A stretch of DNA of 64,000 nucleotides from NCBI GenBank assembly GCA_025175895.1, contig JAKLTH010000238.1, forward strand, positions 4,650,001-4,714,000, read 5' to 3'. Each line of letters starts with the position of its first letter. Position 1 is the first letter of the stretch. Below, piece by piece: positions 56,406 through 64,000 of this stretch. The notes under the pieces are model-generated. The model was not told where the DNA came from. It did no database searches and saw only the letters and a list, made by a program, of their open reading frames with translations. The DNA comes from Wurfbainia villosa (taxonomy: Eukaryota; Streptophyta; Magnoliopsida; Zingiberales; Zingiberaceae). The translations under genes and the position numbers were made by a program.

Positions 56406-56789
56406 TAGGAGTGAGCAATCGGTTAAATCAAAATCGAATAAATCGAACCGACCAAACTTTTTAACAAAATCGAACAAACCGAACCAATAAAAAATCAAAT
56501 TTTTTATTATCAGTCGACTGATGATGATGGAGATCGTAGGGCTCGAGGCAATTAGTCGACTGATTTGTATTAATCAGTCGACTAAAGTTCATCAATCGAT
56601 TGATATGACAAATTAGTCGACTGATGGACTCCAATTTAGTTTAATTGGTTTAATTGATTATTTTTATTTTGAAATCAAAACCAAATCGAATAAACCGATT
56701 AAATCGATATTTAAAAAAAATGAATTCTTAAATAAACTGAACCAATTCAATCGGTTTATTCGATTTAATTGAATTTTTGCTCACCTCTA
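56406..56789. mobile_element. hAT-like MITE with CAGTCGACTG core, 8-bp target duplication
   Basis: TAGGAGTGAGCAATCGG on the left and TAGAGGTGAGCAAAAATT on the reverse right end. Flanks CCTACAAA (56398-56405) and CTTACAAA (56790-56797) differ at one base. ATCAGTCGACTGATG words occur at 56510-56630. A sister of 20493-20978. Confidence 0.78.
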
Positions 56790-56797
56790 CTTACAAA

Positions 56798-57279
56798 GCA
56801 CATATCGAAATATTTATAAACATAAGATATCTCGAAGATCATATGGAAGTGGATGATACATCGTAAAGGAGTGGAGAGCATATCACAAGGAAACATAGAC
56901 CGTGATTTATGAGTTTAGGTCAACTGCATACTCATTGTTCAATTCAGTTTAATCAACTCAATTTAGGTCGGTTAGACTTAGATCTGCTCAGATTAGTTCA
57001 ATTTAAGTTGATTCGGTTTAAGTCTATTTAACTCGGATCCGATCTACTCAAGTATGCTAAACTCAAGTCGATTCGGTTCAAATTTATCACTCAAACACCG
57101 ATGACTTAACGAAATTAACATACATTAAGATGCAATCACACGTATACATTCCATCGATCATGATCTGAATTGGTTACTCACGGTATCAGTGACCATCTGA
57201 ATCTTCATTGTGCATACACAATAGCTTTACTTAGTCCGTTTGTTTTTTTTATTTGATTTGAGATATTTAAATTTTTTAT
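56798..57279. other. Intergenic DNA with GATTCGGTTCAA-type words
   Basis: 56930-57080 has loose 'CAGTTTAATCAACTCAATTTAGGTCGGTT' repeats. No bounded element or gene. Confidence 0.35.
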
Positions 57280-57990
57280 TCGATTAATTTTGGAAGGGAT
57301 CAATTCGGTTCATAAAAAAATTTCATCAATTATCATAATAAATCAAAAAATATTCACGATAGACGATTCAATAGTTCCACCTTTTAAAATTTATCATTCA
57401 ATTTGAAAAAAAAAATTATAAATATATCATGGTGAAAATCGAATCGAAAATATTCAAAAAACAAAACTATAAAGCATCCTATAGCCCATAGCCCATGGGC
57501 TTTTACTCAGCTGTTTATGTTTATTTTTTCGTCTAGACACTAATGATCCATTTGGAAGGAAATGACGAGAGGGAGAAAATTTTAAATCTTTTGAATGATA
57601 ACTTTTATTATTATTTTTATTTCGAAAAATATAATTTTTTTTATTATCATTTGGATATCTGAATCCTATTCCATAGATTTTCATAACGCCTCGTCAACAA
57701 TTAAACCGGATAAAATCGGAGCTCAAGTAATCTTCATCAGTCATTAAGAATAAATTAAGAAAGTATTCGTAGTTTTTTCACGGTTCAATTTGGATTCCAC
57801 AATGACATTATCTCTTAACAACAATCTGACATCAAAATTATATTCTATATATCGGACGAACTCTTAGACCTCAGAATTATTTGAATAATTTTTTTTTTTA
57901 AATTCATCGTCCAACGATATCCGAACAGCGAACAATATCCGAACGGAAAATCGAATTATATATTTCGCTGTGAAATGTTTCTCCGTTTTT
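57280..57990 (+). repeat. Dispersed repeat (family D)
   Basis: Shares 'GATAAAATCGGAGCTCAAGTAATC', 'TTTTTCACGGTTCAATTTGGATTCCACAATGACATTATC' and 'AAATGTTTCTCCG' with 42960-43345, and a partial copy lies at about 60296-60418. Confidence 0.5.
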
Positions 57991-58253
57991 TTTCCCGTTG
58001 CACCGTGCCGATGCGGCCTCTCTCCTCTTCCCTCGTCCCACCCAACAGAGCTTGATTTGCAGCATTGGAATTACATCGATGAACTCTCTTTACGACTTCG
58101 TACGGAAAAAGAAAAAAAATGAAGGAAAATCGCCATGAATTTCAAGTTAATCTTTGATGAGAAGATCCGTAGAAAGAAGCTTATTTTTGTTTCAGATGGA
58201 AACAAAAATAAAAATTAAAAATTAAAAATTGAAAGAACCAAAAACTGTTCTAG
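57991..58253. other. 3' flank of the small reverse-strand gene
   Basis: AT-rich with an (AAAATT)n stretch at about 58205-58230; presumably contains the 3' UTR. Confidence 0.35.
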
Positions 58254-58634
58254 CTAGCGATTGCCGGTGGTCGTCATCGTCGTCGCTGCGTCCCCCGAAC
58301 AGGCCACTCTGCAGCTGCAGGAGGAAGAACCGGCGGCGAACCTCGACGAGAACGTATAGTAAAAATGGTCGGAGGAACCGTCCTCATCGTCGTCGAGCGC
58401 AGCCCCGAATCCATTGCCATCGAAGTTTCTGGAGTAGCTCAGGGGATCGTACTGGCAGCGGAGGGCGGTTGATTTGGTCGCCGCGCACAGCGTCTTGCTC
58501 TGCCTCCTCAGTTCCCTCACCAGCCTCCGCAGGCCGCAGTTCGGGCCGCTGCGCTGCCTGTCGCCGCCTGAGCCGCCATCTCGGCGACCAGCGGAGCCTG
58601 CTCTCCGGCCGAAGAAGATGCTCATGGACACCAT
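58254..58634 (-). CDS. Small conserved plant protein of unknown function
   Basis: 126 aa from the ATG at 58634 (a longer frame upstream runs into the promoter, so I did not use it). It has a Gly/Arg-rich N-terminus, CGLRRLVRELRRQSKTLC (33-50, a basic amphipathic helix), CQYDPLSYSRNFDGNGFG (60-77), an acidic run (DDDED) and YYTFSSRFA, then a Ser/Cys- and Thr-rich tail. The pattern of a basic helix, then YDPLSY..NFD, then FSSRF is conserved in short plant proteins of unknown role, some linked to stress responses; I infer membership from these blocks. It is GC-rich within AT-rich surroundings and intronless. The reverse complement frame on the forward strand is a shadow. Confidence 0.72.
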   Translation of the reverse strand: MVSMSIFFGRRAGSAGRRDGGSGGDRQRSGPNCGLRRLVRELRRQSKTLCAATKSTALRCQYDPLSYSRNFDGNGFGAALDDDEDGSSDHFYYTFSSRFAAGSSSCSCRVACSGDAATTMTTTGNR

Positions 58635-58684
58635 CGCACTCTCGCCGAGATTGACCTGTGAGAGAGAGTGTGTGAATTGCTCTG

Positions 58685-58691
58685 TTTTATA
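58685..58691 (-). promoter_or_regulatory. TATA box of the 58254-58634 gene
   Basis: TATAAAA on the reverse strand, about 50 bp before the ATG, followed by a CT-rich leader (CACTCTCTCTCACAG). Confidence 0.65.
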
Positions 58692-58769
58692 GCAGTAGAA
58701 GAGAAGGTACGATCCCCTCGTGAGCACGAACATTTTATCATCTATAAATTTAATTTTGAATTTCATAAA

Positions 58770-59020
58770 AATTTAGATAGATAATTTGAACCGAATGCGA
58801 ATCGAAATTTTATCATTTCGAATAAAATATATTTTCGACGTCGAAATTGATTTATAAATACGACACGACTACACCATGAACTCAATTGCTATTTGTAAAT
58901 ACTTCTCTGTTATACTTTAATAATAAATGAAAATCTCTCTTAAAATTATTTAGTATTCTGTTTAAAAAATCTATAAAATTCAATCGGCCTCAAACTTAAT
59001 CGACTGTAATATCCGATTTT
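58770..59020. other. AT-rich spacer
   Basis: Nothing recognised. Confidence 0.35.
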
Positions 59021-59052
59021 ATATATATATATATATATATATAGATATATAT
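59021..59052. repeat. (TA)n microsatellite
   Basis: TA run with one interruption; it forms the left border of the next element. Confidence 0.93.
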
Positions 59053-59396
59053 GTTGAGCGCCTTTTTATTGTCCGACTGTGCGCGATGTACAGTAATCGT
59101 GCGTCCTAGACGTCGTCGATCTCATCAGCAGAAGATTGAATTCTGGCCCTGATTTGATCGGAATCCGACAGCGGTCCGGTCGAAATCTTGTCGCGATTTG
59201 ATCGGCACCGGAGTCCGATCGGATCTCAACCGATTTCTGACCGAATTGCTGTCGGAAACGACTACGATTGTGGTCATCAGTGGGCGCGCCACTGGCGACC
59301 GTAATCGCGATCGTTTTCAATCGCAATTCAGTCGACCGACGGTGAATCGACAATGATAATGATGAAAATCACACGGAAAAAATATTGTACATTCTC
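59053..59396. mobile_element. TA-bounded CGATT-rich element (Micron-like)
   Basis: A GC-rich segment rich in GATCGG, AATCCGAC and TCGCGATTTGATC words, running from a (TA)n at 59021-59052 to another at 59397-59416. It begins 'GTTGAGCGCC' and ends 'AATATTGTACATTCTC'. Layout and vocabulary match 34036-34466. Confidence 0.62.
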
Positions 59397-60408
59397 TATA
59401 TATATATATATATAACGAAGGCATGTGAGTTGAGAAAAAACACATGGCTTTGGCTTTTGGATTTTGACGGAGTCAAACGATTCGTATCTGCCCTTGTGTT
59501 TTAAACCTCCACTGGGCACTGGCTTCTGGCTACTGACATCACATGTGAGACGATTGATTGATTGGCAGATTTATTTGATATGTTTATTCTCTCTGTTTGC
59601 GGAATGAGGACCGCCGAGTTTACGATTTTGAAGAAGATTTAAAAAAAAAAATGAATTCACATAAATTTTATTTACTTTTAATCATCGTATCAAAATTTAT
59701 AGGAGATTTTATGATTTATTTTTCTCATATTAATTATAAAACAGATCAATAGATCACTAGATTGACGATTTCAAATTTTTGAGGAAGATAATAGAATTTA
59801 ACCTTTATGCTCGGTTTATTTGGGTGAGTGATCATGAATGAATATTATCTATATGACAAATTTAAAGAGGAGGAAAAGAAATTTATAGTCTACTATATTT
59901 ATTTATTTTAATTAAGGAAGTTGAATAAAATCAATTCTTTATATTATTTACTTAGATAAATAAATATAAAAAAAAATTATTATTCAAAATATTTTATTCA
60001 TCTCAATCTAAGGACTAATACTATGAATTATTTTTTTTTTCAATTACCTAAAATTTAGAGGAAATAAAGAATTATATTAATTATGGTGTGTAATTTTATG
60101 AGTAAAGAAAGATTATATGCATCATTTTTTTTCCGTCCAATTTAACATGGCTTCAAAATTAATCATTGATCAATTAAGTTTTCTTTCCCTTATAAAATTT
60201 TAGTGAAATAAATGGTGAAAAAAATTTCTCGGTGGAAAACTTTTTCTAATTTTTATCTGGTACCAATAAAAAAAAAGCACACTAGAGTATTCGAACTTTC
60301 GATCCGATTAATTTTTAAGAGTAATCGATTCTGTTCTACAGATCTTCGAGATACTGTATCAATAACTGAATCGGATAAGATCGGAGTTCAAATGATCTCC
60401 ATCAATCA
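59397..60408. other. (TA)n followed by AT-rich intergenic DNA
   Basis: TA run at 59397-59416. 59680-59790 shares words with the doubtful old SINE at 37790. No gene. Confidence 0.4.
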
Positions 60409-60418
60409 AAGATAAAAT

Positions 60419-60823
60419 GACAATTTACCAAACAGCGTTTCTGAAGTTTGGAATTACCCAAAAAACATCTCATACTTTCAAATTTACCAAATAGCACATT
60501 TAATTCCCTTTTTACCCTTCAAAAATAACGCATTTAATTTCCGAAAGTGGTACTGGAATTGCACCACCACTGTGGTGCTGGAAAATTAAATTCCAGCACC
60601 ACAGTGGTGATGCTGGGATTGCACCATCACCGTGGTACTGGGAATTCAAATCCCAACATCACACTGGTGCTGAGATTTGAATTTTCGGCACCACGTTCGG
60701 AAATTAAGTGCGTTATTTCTGAAGGGTAAAAAGGGAATTAAGTACGCTATTTGATAAATCTAAAACTATGCGATATTTTTTGGACAATTTCAAACTTCAA
60801 AAACGTTGTTTGATAAATTACCG
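60419..60823. mobile_element. Mutator-like MITE, nearly complete palindrome, 10-bp target duplication
   Basis: AAGATAAAAT at 60409-60418 and 60824-60833 brackets 405 bp. Left GACAATTTACCAAACAGCG and right (reverse) CGGTAATTTATCAAACAACG are the ends, and the arms match over most of their length. The centre contains near-perfect palindromes built on CACCACTGTGGTGCTGGAA and CCAGCACCACAGTGGTG (60560-60610). Same family as 21615-22092. Confidence 0.82.
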
Positions 60824-60833
60824 AAGATAAAAT

Positions 60834-62819
60834 CAAAAAAATACTTATAATTTTTTTAAGATTTAATTCAAACTTCACAATCACACCATCCCAAATTAAT
60901 TAATTTCCATTAATTTGATATAAATCTGGACTGTATTATCATCCGATTTTGGCGGTGAGGCAAAGGGATGAATAAGCGAATTGCATTGATAAATAATTGT
61001 TGCGGTGGTTGGGTGGGCAGTAGTATTATTTTGATATCCGCTGCGACTGTCAGTGCGTGGCAGGCTAAGTCACCGACAACACTGGCCCAACACTCTTTAG
61101 AATATCACTGCCAACTTCTGACTCAAATTAATTTTCTTTTTTCTTTTTCCTTTTCTTGGAGGTTGGAATGCCAAACTGAAAGCCCGTTAAATTAATCCAT
61201 TCCATCAAATAATTTATTTAAATGGATTGAATTAAAATTTTATCAATTCGTCATTTTAATAAATCTAAATAAATCAATCCGTACGGATTACAACTCTAAA
61301 TGGATTGGCCCATGACAGATTTGAATTGATCCGCAGATTGAAAAATGCTAAAAGAAGATAAAACTTATGAAAAAAAATTATATAATTTTTTTTATCAATA
61401 TTCTAATACTAAAAAAATAAGTTTATCGTAATCCCAATCTACTTCTATCACACAAACACCTCAGTAAAATATAAGAGAAATTAGAGAAAATAACAAAAGA
61501 ATATTTGATTTAAATACTCTAATAATTTTTTTTATACTATAATTAGTTTATAATTATCTTGGCACTGCTATTTCAATTAATATATATAGGAAATGATGAC
61601 ATATCAAAATCAAACAATTATAAGTATTGAAAAATCTCAATTTAGAGTATTAAAAGAATAAAAAATATCAATATTTAACATTGTCGATTGATAATTAATT
61701 CTCAATTACAAAATTTTTGTTGCTTCAAATGCATACTTACTTACTATGATACTCAATCTACCTTGTTGGTTATTGCCTCAAGTCTTCAACGCCTTAATAA
61801 TTTTAGAGTTTTTTTTTATTTTTTTGCCCATGGGTTGACCCGTCTAATCCATAATCTACCTTAGGGTGGGTTGGATTGGAGATAGAGTCGGTCCTTAAAT
61901 GGTGAAAATTTTAATGGATCATGAGCGAAACAATAAAAAAGAATCTTTTTAACGGTGAAAATTTATACTTTTATAAAATTTGAATTCGTTTTGTGAAAGA
62001 TTAAATTTTGAGCCTAGGCGAAGCCCCAACAACTCTCTCTCAGAACCGACTCCAATTGGAAATTTCTCAACCTGTCATGTCATTTTCGTTAAATATTAAA
62101 TTTATGATGAATCGATATGCTCCATCATGAGTCCGTCCGTTTGACAGTTCTATGCCAAATGCTTGTATAAAAAATTGAAATTTCTGAAAATTTATTCCGG
62201 CCTATTTCATGGTGAATAAAAAAAAATAATCACAATCATCGTATCCGCTATTCTTGAAATTGAGAAGTCATGAACGAAATAATAAAAATTGAATTTTTTT
62301 TATAGATGAAATTTTTTATTTTTTAATAATAATTAGATTTTTTTATATGTATTTTTTTTTTAAGATTAAATTTTAAAATCTGAGTAGGGACTCCAATAAT
62401 TCTTTTTCAGAATGGGCTATGATCATATCGATACTTTAACATGATAAAAAATAAATATTTCAACTGATATTTTACTCAATAATAAAAATTAACTATTCTT
62501 CTTTAATTAGAATGCCAACTACGTTTGTAAAAGTTGGAATGCTAAATTTAACAATTTTTATCGATCTATTTCACGGTCATTGTGAGAGAGATAAATGAAG
62601 ATCCTATGAGTCTTGACGTGGTGATCAAAACACGTGAGATTATTTGAATTTAGAAAAAAAATTTAAACATCTTTCGGAATCGATTTATATCACTTTTATA
62701 AATATTATCGTATCTTAGCCACCAAATTATCTTCGTGGGGATTAGAATATCAACCACGTGAGAGGACAGGAGGAGGAAAATTGAATGTTCTAATTTGCGA
62801 AAACAAACTATCCAAAGGC
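60834..62819. other. AT-rich intergenic DNA
   Basis: The frame at 60968-61195 is not supported. 62595-62770 has words of the doubtful old SINE seen at 5555 and 37790. No gene. Confidence 0.4.
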
Positions 62820-62845
62820 AAAAAAAAAAAAAAAAAAAAAAAAAA
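62820..62845. repeat. Poly(A) run
   Basis: Some 25 consecutive A, without a nearby direct repeat that I can find, so not assigned to a retroposon. Confidence 0.85.
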
Positions 62846-64000
62846 TCCACCCTATTTACGAGATTAGTTAAAAGGACATTAATTGCTTTAAAAAGAATTA
62901 AAACAACAGTCGACATATTTCTAATTAAAAAAAAACATTTTGATAATTACTATAGTGTACAAATACGTACTAATGTAATTGCTATAACATATTAAAACAA
63001 ATCAGTTCGACTCGAATAGAAATATTATATATAAAATACTTTTATATCAAAAGACTTTATTAATTTAATCAAAAATCATTTAAATTTAATTAAAATAATT
63101 TAAAAATATTCAAATTTATTTTAAAATTATTACAATAGTCATTAAATAGCTACTGTAATAATTTTCCGATGATTTTAACTTTTAAAGTTATCTCGGTCAA
63201 TAATTTTTTATATAAAAATATTCTATTTATAAATTTTAACCAAATTAAATTTAAAAAAAATAATTATTTTAATACATCTGACTATTATAACAACACTGAA
63301 ATGAAAATATTTTCGATATGAAAAATATGATAAACCACCCTTTTGACTTTTAAAAAATAAAAGTTACTTTTTTTTTATAATTTTATAATTAAGGACACAT
63401 TTTTATTTTTATTTCATTTAATTATGTTTTTATTCAAATTATAAAATTTGTTCATGACCCTATATAACCATTTTAGATTATTTTCTCTTTTTTTCCCATC
63501 AAATCTCTTGTCAATCAGCTTACTTAGGTATAACTTCCCCAAACTTCATATCAATGCTATTATACAGCAGTAAAATATCCACGAGGATTCTCAGAAACTT
63601 CTAGGTCAATTCTTAATTACGATATATTTACGAACTTTTTTATCGATCACTTGGAATGATGAATCTATTGAGAGAACCTACGCTACCATCCGTCCAATTT
63701 ATTTCACTCCTTGATAGGGACAACTAATAAAAGACCACTAATATGATGATTCTATATTTTTTCATATCGATGAAAATTTCATACATCAAGCTACCCTTTA
63801 GATGCTACTTCCTAAGTTACTTCTCAAAAACCTTTTTTTTTTTTTTTTAAACTAGAACCAGATATCTAGACTTTCGGTCCAACTTACCTTGAGAGTGATC
63901 GAGATCGATCTGACCTCACAAAAATTTTTCAATGTCCATCAAAATAAATCGAAAAACATTCACAATGGACAAGCGAACAATCCAACATCCGTGATTTATC
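62846..64000. other. AT-rich intergenic DNA at the window edge
   Basis: Nothing coding. From 63850 the words 'CTTTCGGTCCAACTTACC...GATCGAGATCGATCTGACCTC' recall family D, probably a partial copy running off the window. Confidence 0.35.

Overview
The window is nuclear DNA from a flowering plant, most likely a monocot. Genes are interrupted by introns, intergenic DNA is AT-rich and full of transposons, and several genes have very GC-rich coding exons (positions 4729-5382, 11287-12002, 38477-39451), a gradient typical of monocots. The genus cannot be fixed from sequence alone; a non-grass monocot is my guess.

Five host genes can be supported. (1) 4729-5382 (+): a serine-rich protein resembling membrane-associated kinase regulator (MAKR)-like plant proteins. 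(2) 11287-14128 (+): a four-exon clade D-type protein phosphatase 2C, complete at 372 aa. (3) 16253-20266 (-): an eleven-exon secreted leucine-rich-repeat protein, 331 aa, rebuilt exon by exon with every splice phase consistent. (4) 23914-31233 (+): a nine-exon erlin-type SPFH protein of the ER membrane, 402 aa, whose first intron is 5 kb and holds a large foldback element and a copia fragment. (5) 38477-39451 (+): an intronless SMI1/KNR4-like protein with a G-box and TATA box. A small conserved plant protein of unknown function lies at 58254-58634 (-). The genes show no sign of acting in one pathway; they are independent loci in repeat-rich DNA.

Repeats dominate the rest. 44.1-55.65 kb is a three-level nest of LTR retrotransposons: an old copia element is split by a second copia element (46524-55055, LTRs at both ends, near-identical 5-bp target duplication), which itself carries a solo LTR (52538-53607, perfect GTTAA duplication). 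Small elements with visible target-site duplications include three hAT-like MITEs (379-908, 20493-20978, 56406-56789), two Mutator-like MITEs (21615-22092, 60419-60823), tRNA-like SINEs of at least three families, and a poly(A)-tailed retroposon (1617-1918). A GC-rich family made of repeated CGATT/AATCG words sits between (TA)n microsatellites, and a palindromic element of about 135 bp repeatedly occurs beside the same microsatellites (34-36.4 kb and 39.7 kb).

No CRISPR array, rRNA gene or convincing tRNA gene was seen. The most unusual content is the TA-bounded repeat families, the large inverted repeat inside the transcribed erlin intron, and one palindromic word (CAGTCGACTG) shared by unrelated transposon families.
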